Shown here piece after piece: positions 37,585 to 48,599 of a stretch of DNA of 64,000 bases. Position 1 is the first letter of the stretch; each line of letters starts with the position of its first letter. The notes beneath the pieces are model-generated. The model was not told the origin of the DNA. It saw only the letters and a list, made by a program, of their open reading frames with translations, and did not search any database. The position numbers were made by a program, and so were the translations under genes. Origin of the DNA: Rosa chinensis (Eukaryota > Streptophyta > Magnoliopsida > Rosales > Rosaceae); assembly GCF_002994745.2 (NCBI RefSeq), contig NC_037090.1:13451501-13515500 (forward strand), written 5' to 3'.

Positions 37585-37711
37585 GTGGTTTCGAGTCGCC
37601 AGCTTCGCCGTGGTTTCGAGTCGCCAGCTTCGCCGTGGTTTCTCCGTCGTCAGCTTCGCCGTGGTTTCGAGTCGCCAGCTTCGCCGTGGTTTCTCCGTCG
37701 TCAGCTTCGCC
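37585..37711 (+). repeat. 25/26-bp tandem repeat, five units
   Basis: Units of the types GTGGTTTCGAGTCGCCAGCTTCGCC (25) and a 26-bp variant containing TCTCCGTCGTCAG run in order 25, 25, 26, 25, 26 bases, filling the interval exactly. Lies in the untranslated or promoter part of the hAT element. Confidence 0.9.
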
Positions 37712-38604
37712 GTTGCTTCAAACACATAAGACTGCAAATGTAAGCCATGGATTCTTAGTTTCTTACAGTTTTGCACTTTGAGGAAGTATAGACAAACTTC
37801 GATTTCACTGCCGATGGTTTTGCAATTTTGATTTGTTTGATTGGGATTGTGAGATTACATGTGTAGGATTAGCCGATTAGGACTTAGGAGTTCAATTTGT
37901 TCGATTGGGTTTGTGAGATTACAGTTGAGTTCGTGAAGATCGATTGGGTCAGTGGATTTTGTGAAATTTGTTCGATTGGGTCAGTGGGTTTTGTGAAATT
38001 TTGATACTTACGCTTAACAATTGGATTTTTAGAGTTGAAGAGTGAGTTAAGCAAGAACTCAGATGCTTCAATGTTGTTGTGCTTCTAAATGTAGAATCTG
38101 AATTGCACTCTCTAAATGTAGAAGAAGAATAAGAAGAGCATTTGGGGTTTTGAAGTGAATTTTGCATTTTGTGTCTGACTGGTTGTACAGCATCTCCTGA
38201 ATTTTGTTTTGTAGTCTATTGTTTTCTACCTTGAGGTATCCAGTCTGTCTGAGGGAAAGCCAGTAGTCATCATTGATGATTATATAGGCTGCAGTAAGGT
38301 ATTACGTTGCCTGTTTTCGTTTTCCTGAATTAAAAGAGGCTTTTGGTTTAATAACTAAGAACTTCTGGAAATTTAATGGTGATGAGGTACTTTACAATTG
38401 TCTGAGAAAAGGATCTGTTTTTGTTTGTTCCCACTTTTGGAATCTAATAGAATTTTGTTTTTCGGTTTTTATCTTCTGTTCCTAGTTTCCTGTTAGGAGT
38501 GATAATTTTGAATTAATGCATTATTTGTTTGTTGCTTTTCCAGTATTTTGATTCTGGTGAAGTTGTTGTTTTGTAGTCTATTGTTTTCTACCTTCAAGAA
38601 GCTG

Positions 38605-41165
38605 ATGGCTAGGGAGAAGAAAACTGCTCGACCTCGACCAGGTGCTTCTGGTCTTGAGGATTCTTCAACAGCCACATCACCGGCTTCTCCTCCACTGCTC
38701 GAAGCTGCAAGCCAACATGAAGTTGTAAGTGAACCTGCTGCAAGTCAACCTTCTGGAAGTGAAGCCGCAGCATCTGTAGGTGAGGCTCCTTCTGAAAAAT
38801 CAGGTATAAAGCGTAGCTTTGTTTGGGACCATTTTAAAGTGTATGATAAGATTGAACATGCTAAAGATGCTAGCGGAAAAGACATTGAGATAGTTCATAA
38901 GAGAGCTTATTGCATCTACTGTCCTAGGGGAAAGGTTGGTGATTTTGCTATTGAAAGTTCTAATGGCACTTCTGGTATGATTAGGCACATTAACCAAAAG
39001 TGTAGATATTATCCTCCTAATATGGATAAGTCACAGAAAAATCTTGTCGGCGATAAATTTAAGGGCAATAAACTGACCATAGTACCTTATAATCAAGATG
39101 ATTATTTAGAAGCTTGTGTAGAGATGATTGTCATTGATGAGCTGCCTTTTAGTTTTGTGGAGAAGATAGGCTTTAACAGATTTTGTATTAAAGTCTGTCC
39201 TCTTTTTGATGTTCCCTCTAGAAGGAAATTGTGTAGGATCTTTCTAAGTATGTATGATACTTCAAAGAAGGATTTGAAGAAGACTTTGAGGAAGTATAGG
39301 TTGAGTCTAACCACCGATACTTGGACTAGTGTTCAAAATGTCAATTACATGGTGCTTACTGCCCATTTTATTGACATAGATTGGAAAATGCACAAGAGGG
39401 TCATTAATTTCTGTGTGATTCAAAATCATCAAGGGGCAACAATAGGGAAGCTTATTGAGTCATGTTTAGTGCAGTGGGGAATTGAGAAAGTCATGTGCCT
39501 TACAGTTGATAATGCCTCTGCAAACAAGTCTGCTTTAGAGTGGCTTGTGTCTAGAATGAACAATTCTGCATCGTACGAGCAGATTTTGAGTGGCAAATAC
39601 ATGCATGTGAGATGCACTGCTCACATCACTAACTTAATAGTGGGGCATGGCTTAAAGAGGTTGCAAAAGTCTGTTTTAGCAATTAGGAATGCAGTAAAGT
39701 TTGTGAGATCTTCTCCAAAACGATTGGATTTTTTTAAGAAGACTGTGGAGAGAGAGAAAATTCCTTGTAAGGGACTTGTGTGTTTGGATGTCCCAACTAG
39801 GTGGAACAGCACCTATCTAATGATGGAAGCATCTTTGAAGTTCAAGAAAGCATTTACATTGATGGCTGAAGATGAAGATAGCAGTTTTGCGAACTACTTC
39901 AAGGAACCAGATGAAGAATATGATGAAGATGGAAATCTTATACCAAGCAAGAATAAGAGAAATAGGGTTGGACCTCCACAAGTGGAAGATTGGCAGAAGG
40001 CTGAGGTGTTTGTGGAGTTTCTAAGAGTGTTCTACGATGTCACATTGAGGGTTAGTGCATCATTGCACCCCACTGTGCACACAACTTTCCATGATGTGAT
40101 TACCATGGAAAAAAACATAGATAACATGCTTTTGGGACCTCAGATGCCTACTGGATCAGAAACTGAGATAATTTTGATCGATATGGCAGCCAACATGAGA
40201 TCTAGATGGTTCAAGTACTATGGTTCATTTCATGAAATCAATCACATGGTCATCATTGGCCTTGTATTAGATGCAAGGTTCAAGTTGAAGAATGTGACTC
40301 ACACCTTTCAAACTGAAGGTTTAGATGATGATGAAGTGCAGAGAAGAACCTTGGAAATTAAAACGCTTCTATTTGCTCTATATGATCAGGTATACACTAC
40401 TTCCATTATTTGAAATTCAGTTGCTTACTTGGTTTAAAATGATATATTAATTTCTGTCTTTTTTGTCTTAGTATGTCATGGTTGTAGATGGAGGTAGACA
40501 CTTGCAAAGGCAGCAGTCTCCAGGCTCTTCATCTAGCACACTTACAAGTAGAAGCAACCACAGCAGAGGAGGAGTTAGAGGCCAGCTGCTTAATAATTGG
40601 AAGAAGGTTGTTCAAGAAAGCAGTGAGGCAGTCATAGCACATGAAGTGGATCAGTACCTGGATGCTCCATTGGACCCAACTGATGATGAAGATTGCTTTG
40701 ACATCCTGTGCTGGTGGAAGATAAATGGTTGCAAGTTTCCAGTCTTGGCAGCAATAGCAAGGGATGTTCTTGGAATCCAAACCTCCACAGTAGCCTCCGA
40801 GTCTTGTTTTTCAACAGGAGGCAGAGTGATTGACTGTTTTAGGAGCTCATTAACTCCTAGAACAGTGGAGGGACTGATTTGCATGCAGAACTGGTTGCTA
40901 GGTGATGATATTGCAGAGGTTGTTGATGATTGCTCAATTGAAAACCTCGAGTTTTATGAAGAAGTTGAGCAAGGTATGAACTGTTGTAGTTTTTACATGT
41001 GTTTGACTGTTTTCAGCATTTTCACTGCATTGGCATTTACTAACTCTTTTTTTTTTAGAGCATGAAAGCACTGCATCTAGCAAAACCAATGTATGTCCAG
41101 CTCCAAATCCAAGAGCAAAAGGCAAGGGAAAGCTTGGGGCAGCTAGTAATGTGATAGATGTTTGA
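38605..41165 (+). CDS. hAT transposase with BED zinc finger (3 coding exons, 797 aa)
   Basis: Exons 38605-40389, 40472-40973, 41059-41165; GT-AG introns keep phase. The start MAREKKTARP is the ATG at 38605; an in-frame ATG lies 19 codons upstream (38548). A BED-type finger is near the N-terminus (FVWDHFKVYD, CIYC, RHINQKC). The RNase-H-like catalytic core shows DTWTS (Asp about 238), VDNASAN (Asp about 302), the CTAHITNLIV and DVPTRWNST motifs, and ASESCFSTGG (Glu about 705) within the C-terminal hAT dimerisation domain (WWKINGCKFPVLAAIARDVL). No nonsense codon or frameshift was found, and length is normal for plant hAT transposases. It cuts and pastes DNA in the nucleus. Related domesticated genes exist, but here the terminal repeats show a mobile element. 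Confidence 0.93.
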
Positions 41166-41490
41166 ACTTTGTTCAATTCATTTAGTTGTGTGCACATTTT
41201 CAATGAAGTGTCAAATTGTGAACTGTAATGGATTATTAAATTATGCAGATTTGGTCTTCTTTCAGTTCTTTGAGTTGCAGTTTGCTTATTATATGATGTT
41301 TTTCTTCTTGTTTAGGTTTAGTTGCAGCTTGCTTTAATGGAAATGTAGAAATGCATTAGCTTTAGTTGCAACTTGCTTTGATACTTTGGTCTTCTTTGAG
41401 TTGTAGCTTGCTTTAATGGAAATGTAGAAATGCAAAACAGGGAAATTGATGAAATTGCAGGAGATTTTTTTTTTTTTTTTCCTTTCGGGA

Positions 41491-41675
41491 TGTCCCGGTC
41501 CCGTCCCGGTCCCGTCCCGGTCCCGTCCCGGTCCCGTCCCGGTCCCGTCCCGGTCCCGTTCGGGTTCGGGATGGTCGGGATCAATTCTCAAAAAGTGCCG
41601 TCCCGTCCCGTCCCGTCCCGAGTTTTATTTCCGGGTCCGGGTCCGGGATCACCAGAATTTCGTCCCGTCCCGTCC
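41491..41675. repeat. Right subterminal CCCGGTCCCGT array
   Basis: About seven near-perfect 11-bp units (CCCGGTCCCGT) at 41491-41565, then further CCCGTCCCGTCCCG words to 41675, ending just inside the terminal repeat. Confidence 0.85.
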
Positions 41676-41689
41676 CGTGCCCAGCCCTA

Positions 41690-42045
41690 TTAAAAACTGA
41701 AAACTCCTTCATTTTATCTTCTTCATTCTTTTTCGGATATTTATTCGGTGTAAAAAAAGAAGAAGAAAAAACGTGTAATAAACAATGAGCGCTTTTAGAC
41801 TACTAAACATGACTTGTTGACAAAGTAAACTTTTTTTTTTTGGTACAAAAAGTAAAAACACATTTAATTTATCTATTTTATTTTTCTCGGATATTTATTC
41901 GGCGTAAAAAATGGAGAAAAATAAAAAAGTGACTATTCAACTAGGTAAAGGATCTAAAAACTCTTTTATCTTATCTTTCTTTATCATTTTTCTCGGACCT
42001 TTATTCGCGTAAAGAAGAAGAAAAGGAAAACGTGTAATAAACACT
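41690..42045 (+). repeat. Right part of the degenerate repeat array (about three units)
   Basis: Three diverged copies of a 100-130 bp unit containing CTCGGATATTTATTCGGCGT and ACGTGTAATAAACA, with shared words near 41733, 41890 and 41992. The hAT element separates them from the left unit. Confidence 0.7.
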
Positions 42046-42275
42046 GCCCTATTTTGGACAACAACAAAAATCTATCCGTAAATTTTGTGAGAGACAAAAA
42101 TCTAATGCGGGTCTAAGCCGAACGTTGACCTGGCCCAATCCACCTAAAAATCTCCCCTCTTGATTGACCGACCGATAGGAATCCGAGGTGGCAACGTGGA
42201 CGTCCCTGATTCGATCCCACAAACCGCCACATGTATCGGGTCCATTTTGACCCAAATATCCCGTCTTCTTCTCCC

Positions 42276-42283
42276 TATAAACA
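42276..42283 (+). promoter_or_regulatory. TATA box of the 43049 gene
   Basis: TATAAACA followed by a pyrimidine-rich leader. Expected start near 42310. Confidence 0.45.
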
Positions 42284-42843
42284 AACAACCAAAACCCCCA
42301 AAATCCCCCTCTATCCGAATCCGATCCTCTCTTCTTCCTCTGATCCGTTTCGCCGATCTCGTCCGACTATGATTCTGTGACCCGATAACCCGACCCGATC
42401 GTTTCGTTTCGTTCTTCTCGATGCTCTGAACTAAACCCCCTTTCGATTCCGACCCCACGCAGAAAAAAAAAAGCTAGCTTTTTCTTGTTCGCCATTGCTT
42501 CCCGATCTGGATAACGCACGGGCTTAGGGTTTCGGAGAGCATTAAGAAATGCCTTCGGTGCCCGGTCAACTCCTTCTTCGACCCTCGGTCTCTTCTTTGA
42601 CTTCTTTGCACGGCGGCTCATGCTCTCATCGTCTGAAACGTCTCGAAAAAGGTGATCGGCGCGGCAATCTTAGTTAACATTAGGTTTTTAGTCGCTCTTT
42701 CCTCAGTTGGATTTTGAGAAGTTTTTTGGTAGAGAAATCGTTGGAGGTTTTGGGATCGAGGAATTTCTAAAGCTCAGAAAGCTCTCATTTCGGTTTTTTG
42801 AGTTCTTGATCTCAAGGGTTTTGTAGCTCTAGATTTTTACGAG

Positions 42844-43048
42844 GTAAAGATCTTAACTTTTATGTATTTTGTGTCACTTTCAGGTTAAATTACATGGCTA
42901 AGATTGTTATGAGCTTATGAACTTGTTGTTCTGAATGGTCGTATTATTACTTTATGAATTTATCCTCGGTTAATTTATATATGTGTGACCTGGTATTAGT
43001 CGAACTAACTTGGGCGTTATTGGAATTATGTAGAATTTGATATTGTAG
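42844..43048 (+). other. 5'-leader intron of the 43049 gene
   Basis: Donor GAG/GTAAAG at 42844 and acceptor TTGTAG at 43048, directly before the start codon. Confidence 0.55.
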
Positions 43049-44590
43049 ATGGACATTAGCTCTCTTTGTGGTAAGTCGGTGTTGCAAGATGTAGGCTGCT
43101 CTCTGGGTTTGCAGTGCTCTGCGAGCCAAAAGCAACATCCTAGTAGCTCTCTCTGCCAGGATTTGGTACGGAACCTTGAAATTTCTCTCGGCGAGTCCTT
43201 GAATATCAAAGAAGCTGGAGAGGAGTCATTGAATGGCAAAGATGTTGGAAAAGAGTCCTTTGATGTTAAAATTGATGGAGATGTGGAACATGCTTCTAAT
43301 AGGGATGATATTAGCGGCATGGAGAAGGGAAACACATGCGCGAGTCCTAAAGAACATGAGGGAACATGCAAGCCAATGTGCTTGAACAAATGTGCAACCT
43401 TTCCTACTACTAATTTGGTGCTGCCTCCTGATGGTTCCTCAGATGCGGAAGAGGAGGAACCTGAAACAGCTTTGCGTTGGCTATTCGGGGAGGAACATTA
43501 TAACCAAGGCTACTCACGCTCAGTGTCTTTGCCCGTAAGTTTTGAATGTTCTTTGGTGAAGTCTGTTGATCTGCTAGGATACCTTTACTTTCTTTGATAC
43601 TATGTTTTCATGTTTTGTTTTCCCATTCAATCACTAGGATTCTGATTTAAGTGTTGTTAGGATCATGAGCTACTAGTAGAGTCTACCTGGCTCCATACAT
43701 TTCACATTCTACATTTCCCTATTCATTTGTGTATGTGAATCGTTCTATTATATTGGTTTTCTTGTTATATTCAGTAGCCTTTCCCCATGTCCTCATTAAG
43801 TCGTTATCTAGCATATCTTGATTGTTCTAAAAGCTACTTTCCTGTATCAGTTACAAGATGAATGATTCTCTGATTACAGTTTAAACCTAAAGGGAAGGTA
43901 GAAACTAGAATTAGTTTATCTTTAAATAGACAAGACTTTTGTAATTGATAATTTTGATATGGAAAGTAGATCATTATGCTGTCTTCAAGTAGTTTTGGAT
44001 GGCTTGAACTGGCTACTTGGAAAGAAATATTGTGATGGTCTACAGTAGAAGAGAAATTTGGGTATCAGATTTGGATACATCGATTGTCCCTATCTCTCTT
44101 GTAATACGATATACAATAATGGAAGAGCTTCCTCAGGTCTTGGGTTAATTGATTATTTGTTTTATGCTTTGTGCAGTCTCCTTTGAAGCTTCTTTCTGCT
44201 ATGAAAGGCAGTAGAGAGAAAGAGGGTTTATCTACTGGGAAACTCACAGTCAAATGGGCCCCCGATGTGTATGATCCCCCGGTTACGTTGATGTCGCACA
44301 CAGTTAAAAGCAACAAACAGCAGAAGTCTAAAAACAAGAAAAATTGGAAGAGAGATGGAAAGAAGGGGCAAAGGAGCAACACTTCAAGAGGAAAGGACAA
44401 GAAGCAGTATCGTAAAGGTGGGGCTTCTGAGAGGGGTCACAGATCTCTGGATCCCCGCGAAATGATATCTGACAGAAACGATGAATTTGGTGATTTTGTT
44501 GGCAGCCGAGAACCACCTTCTTATTGTGGGAGTTCCTTCTTGAAAAATTCGCTCACCAACATGCATTACCCAGTTGCAGAAGCCTTGTGA
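43049..44590 (+). CDS. Conserved plant protein of unknown function (2 coding exons, 299 aa)
   Basis: Exons 43049-43534 and 44177-44590. A further intron in the leader (42844-43048) ends right before the ATG, which fixes the start. The first half is Ser/Glu-rich and acidic, with a [20 protein letters not shown] segment. The second half opens with a conserved-looking [16 protein letters not shown] and [14 protein letters not shown](V)T block, followed by a strongly basic [16 protein letters not shown] stretch that looks like a nuclear or nucleolar signal, then a tail with [20 protein letters not shown]. No catalytic motif is visible. From memory it resembles At2g37480/At3g53670, which are unnamed. 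A nuclear role is inference. Confidence 0.88.
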
Positions 44591-45360
44591 GCAACATATT
44601 TTTCGGAACATCTCTCATCCTGCTGCATTGTACATAAATAATTTTCACGAACTGGTTTTGTTGATTGGTGACTTGAAAAACTTGTAATAGTCTGCTACTC
44701 GATGTGTGTCCATGCAGGTCCTGACCCAGTGTGGTGATCTGATTATTATTTTTATGTATAATGTATATTGCTTATGTTGTTGGACCGATTTGTGTTGGCC
44801 TGGCTTGTTTGCATTTGGATTGGTACTTTTAACCTATGATTAAAGGCTTTTGTGTATAAACTGTGGTTGCTTGTGTTCTTCTGGATCTGGAATTTGTTGG
44901 TTTCCTAGTGTCGTTGGTACTTTTATAGATGATTTAAGAGGCTTAGAAAAGGTTACTTTTGATCTTAAAGAGCTAATTAATGAACCTTATAATGTCGAGT
45001 TTTGCACAAACCGGGTGAAAAATAGAGAGGGTTTATCCCGATTACTTCAGTTACTTTGAGCTCTGTAATGTTCATTTGGTGGTGGCGGAACAGGGTTTTA
45101 TCAACCTCATATCATGCCCTGGAGATTCTGAAATTCACAATGTAACTGTGTGATTCTAAGATTAGTGTTTACTGGGAACGAAAACGATTTTGTTGAATGC
45201 CAACAAAAGTTTTGTAGATGGAGGACAGAAGTCTAAGCCTATTAAGCGTGATAGTAAAACGAACACCACTTCTCGTATTCAATTTTTTTTAATGTTTTTT
45301 TTTTTCTTTTTCAAAGATGGCAAAAATCAATTAAGATGGAAATATGAGTGTGTATTTGGT

Positions 45361-45412
45361 GGGGTGGCAAGACAATGACTTCTCATTTAGGAGGTCAAGT
45401 GTTCGAGTCCCA
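45361..45412 (+). repeat. Possible tRNA-derived SINE relic
   Basis: GTGGCAAGACAATGACT resembles a degenerate A box, and GTGTTCGAGTCCC (45399-45411) matches the B box well, about 35 bases further on. No cloverleaf was seen, so this is not a tRNA gene. Confidence 0.3.
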
Positions 45413-45492
45413 TTTGAAATTAGTTAATTTCAGTAAGCTAGACATACAAACACAACAAATGAATGCAATGATTAGACTCTTAAAGAAAGTTT

Positions 45493-45749
45493 TACGGTAC
45501 ATCAATATACCGATACATCAAGTAGATTAATTTGATTAAGAAGAAGACTAGCTCCATTCATCAGTAGACTAGTATGTGACTATTTTATTTCTATATAAAT
45601 TAGTCTAATACTGTATCGAATTAAGTCGACTTTTGCATCTGTAAAACTTCCTTTAGAATTAGTCACATACTAATTTATTAATGAAGAAAGTTATTTTACT
45701 TCTGAATAAAATTAATCTACTTGATACATCGATATTTTACTGTACAGTA
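45493..45749. repeat. Inverted-repeat (MITE-like) element, about 100-bp arms
   Basis: The left arm TACGGTACATCAATATACCG...ATCAAGTAGATTAATTT returns inverted at the right (AAAATTAATCTACTTGAT...GTACAGTA). Arms also share TAGTATGTGACT. Centre near 45621. Target duplication not identified. Confidence 0.6.
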
Positions 45750-46136
45750 GATGAACATAATTCTAAAACAAATTTCTTCCCTTCTTTGTTTCTTCTCATT
45801 GTTCTGCTGTACTAATCTTTTCTTATCAACACTTTTACTTCGTAGAAAGAAAAAAAAGAGTAAAAAGTAAAAATATTTAAAAAACCTCTTGAAACGACAA
45901 GACTAAGTGAACAAAACGACCGGCATTGGAAATGAATGAAACAGTGGGCCCAATTATCAACATTTGGAGCACCACCATGTGACCAGCGTCTTTGTCACTA
46001 TTTTCACTCCCTTTGTCCAACCTCACCATACTCGTGCATCGCCAACTCAGTTTCTCCCACAGCCGTCGATCTCACCAATCCAACGGCCCACCTTCCCCGA
46101 CCTCCAAACCATGGTTGATGCTCTAACCATACCCAG

Positions 46137-46143
46137 TATATAA
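46137..46143 (+). promoter_or_regulatory. TATA box of the H2A gene
   Basis: TATATAA about 95 bases before the ATG, in GC-richer promoter sequence. Confidence 0.5.
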
Positions 46144-46236
46144 CCATATATTTATACTCTCGAGTCTGAGCTCCACTCCCCTCAAATTTTACTTTATTAC
46201 TTTTTCTCTGTTTAATTCCAGGCCGAGGTTTGAGCT

Positions 46237-47651
46237 ATGGAGACCGGAGGCAAGTTCAAGAAGGGCGCCGGAGGCAGGAAGGCCGGCGGTCCCAAGAAGA
46301 AGCCGGTGACCCGGTCGACCAAAGCCGGACTGCAGTTCCCCGTCGGAAGAATCGGCCGGTACTTGAAGAATGGCCGGTACGCTCAGCGGGTCGGATCCGG
46401 AGCTCCGGTTTACCTTGCTGCTGTGCTCGAGTACCTTGCTGCTGAGGTAATTTCACTTTTGAAGCTTCTTCTCTGTTTTTGATTCAGCTGATCAGTTGCT
46501 TAGTGTTGTTAGGGTGTGTGCGTTTTGATTGGAAGTTGAGATCTGTGTGGTTGGTTTGGAAATGTGGGAGAATTGGAGAGGAAAAGTTAGGGGTTTGTGA
46601 TTATAGAGCTAATTAACTTCATTGGGGATCAGCTTAGCTTACTTCAACTGTGAATGTTCATCTTGGTTAGGTTTTGGGAGTTCTGTAATATGTGAATTAC
46701 TTCAAATTGACATTGAAATTGGCCCTCTGGAATTTAGGTTGTTTAACTTTAGTATGTAGCTGAGCTAATATATTAGGTTTGAATTTGGGTTGCATGCTTG
46801 CATTTCCTCAATTTTTGAAAAAGGATGAGTTGTTAGCAGGATCCCTTTTGTTGATAGGAATCGAAAGGGATCGCATAGTTGGGGCCACCCGGCAATTTGA
46901 GTCAAAGATCTGAGCTTCCTGTGTTTTAGATCCCCATTTAAGAGTCAATCTTTCAACAACAAGCAGAATTTGAAATTGTTGATCGATTTGGCTGTTGTAG
47001 TGGTTATTTCTGTATTTTCGGAAATATAGTGTTCATCTATTTATGTGGACATAGTTGAATAACTAAATGATTGCCGATTTGGTAGATTTTTAGTAAAGAT
47101 GATCTGTGAATATAGACCTAACAAATGGATGATTCGTATCATTGAATCGCATTCAAAGTTGGGCCCACATGTATCCGTTTCGTATATTTCTTGAAAGAAG
47201 ATCCCTGCAATTTGAGAATGTAAATTTAATATGCGATTGATGGCTAAGTTGCTTTATTTCTAGGGTTCTATATAATGTGGTTTATGCGTGCCTAAATTTT
47301 TTAGACTTGGGTATCTATCCCATTTAGAGCTGCAAGCACATCTTTGTATATAGCATGAAGCAAGTACTATAAGTTGGTGAGAACTGACAAGACTGTTTTG
47401 CTTAGGTTTTGGAATTGGCTGGAAATGCTGCCAGAGACAACAAGAAGAATCGCATAATCCCAAGGCACGTGCTATTGGCTGTGAGGAATGATGAAGAACT
47501 CGGAAAGCTGCTTGCTGGTGTGACAATTGCTCATGGTGGTGTGCTTCCCAACATCAACCCTGTGCTTCTGCCAAAGAACTCTGGGAAGACGGCTGCGAAG
47601 GAGCCAAAGTCTCCATCCAAAGCCACCAAGTCCCCTAAGAAGGCGGCTTAG
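46237..47651 (+). CDS. Histone H2A, H2A.W type (2 exons, 151 aa)
   Basis: Exons 46237-46446 and 47406-47651, with a 959-bp GT-AG intron after residue 70 ([19 protein letters not shown]). The histone fold is complete: [80 protein letters not shown]. The N-tail is long and basic, and the C-tail ends [13 protein letters not shown]. The extended tail with an SPKK minor-groove motif marks plant H2A.W, the variant that compacts heterochromatin; it lacks the SQ(E/D) phosphorylation motif of H2A.X. It pairs with H2B in the nucleosome. A convergent H2B gene lies 7.5 kb away. Confidence 0.95.
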
Positions 47652-48379
47652 GCTTAACTTCTCTCAGTACTCTGATCTGATCAGTAGTGTATGTGGTAGT
47701 CATGTATCTCTGTATGAAATCTACCTGTTTGTATTTCATTTCTAGGGTTGCTCGTTATGCCCTTAGGATTTCATATCATTGTACAAGCTTTATTTCCATT
47801 TCCTGTTGAACATCGATCCTTCATTTCAGATGAAATGAAATTTGCCTGACTCCTAAATTATTGCCTGTGAAATTTGCACTTGGAAATCTGGAATAATTGT
47901 ATTAACTAATGTTCTTTTAGGAGGTTGGTTTGGGTTGCATTCTTTCATTCATATTTTCATACTGGAAAAATAGCTACCGCTGATAACAAATGAAGTGAGC
48001 AACTTTTCAATTAAACTTCAAGCTCTTCAGTTGACTTCAGAAATCACATTCCTGACTATAAAAAGATACAAACTTACAGACTCATATTGTTAGAGAACTA
48101 AGACTAGACGTTTAGAACAAACAGCTACGATGAGAAGCCTCTGGAACATGAGGCACTGAAGAAATTAAAGTTGGAAGGCTTGAACAATGCTTTGGAAAGC
48201 CCATTCTGCCCGCATCTACTTCTTTACAGATCATGGCCGATTTGGCAAAAAGCGTCCACTGTAAAGTTAGCTTCACTGAAAACATGTTTAAAGAAAATTG
48301 TGTACAAAACAATAGCAAAGGGTTTTGGTGTCTCTTACAATCACTTTAATCTCCAAGGAGACAGCATTTTAATCATTGA
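47652..48379. other. H2A 3' region and intergenic sequence
   Basis: No supported gene; short overlapping frames only. Confidence 0.5.
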
Positions 48380-48580
48380 TGTACTCAAGAAGAATCATTG
48401 ATAGAGTCTCCTTCCACTTAATCTTCGTTTAGAGCAGCAGCAAGACCATTGTAAGGCGATTCCTTCTAGTTACTTTGGCACTAACAAGGAGGTAGAACAA
48501 TTCCATTTGAGTTTCTGATAGCAAAACCATAAGCTGCATCAGCATCACTACTGATAGAATTGAAATTTAGCCCAACTTTG
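48380..48580 (-). pseudogene. Decayed RNase H-like (RVT_3-type) fragment
   Basis: Read on the minus strand from about 48576, a frame gives LNFNSISSDADAAYGFAIRN, then NSNGIVLPP. After breaks come GLAAALNED and VEGDS. This order resembles the N-terminal half of plant RVT_3 RNase H domains, found in LINEs and in stand-alone genes. Several stops interrupt it. Source element unknown. Confidence 0.4.
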
Positions 48581-48599
48581 GGGGTTCAAAGGCTTTCAT

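Larger units (their letters stand above)
37145..41689 (+). mobile_element. Complete hAT transposon (4545 bp), apparently intact
   Basis: Left end TAGGGGTGGGCACTTG and inverted right end TAGGGCTGGGCACGGG are imperfect terminal inverted repeats. The flanks carry a perfect 8-bp duplication TTAAAAAC (37137-37144; 41690-41697). Both subterminal regions are packed with GGGACGGGAC/CCCGGTCCCGT units. The interior encodes an uninterrupted spliced BED-hAT transposase. Complete ends, exact duplication and an open reading frame suggest recent insertion and possible autonomy. Confidence 0.93.
44591..46136. other. Intergenic: 3' region, SINE-like relic and inverted repeat
   Basis: First few hundred bases probably 3' untranslated. 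No supported gene. Contains the features at 45361-45412 and 45493-45749. Confidence 0.5.

Noticed and set aside
38548..38604. Upstream ATG extending the hAT transposase by 19 residues
   Set aside because: The extension is hydrophobic and unlike a transposase start; MAREKK fits better. Not fully excluded.
42367..42621. 84-codon minus-strand frame, Lys/Arg-rich start (MSRRAKKSKKRP)
   Set aside because: It overlaps the promoter and leader of the plus-strand gene at 43049, has no recognisable domain and no promoter of its own.
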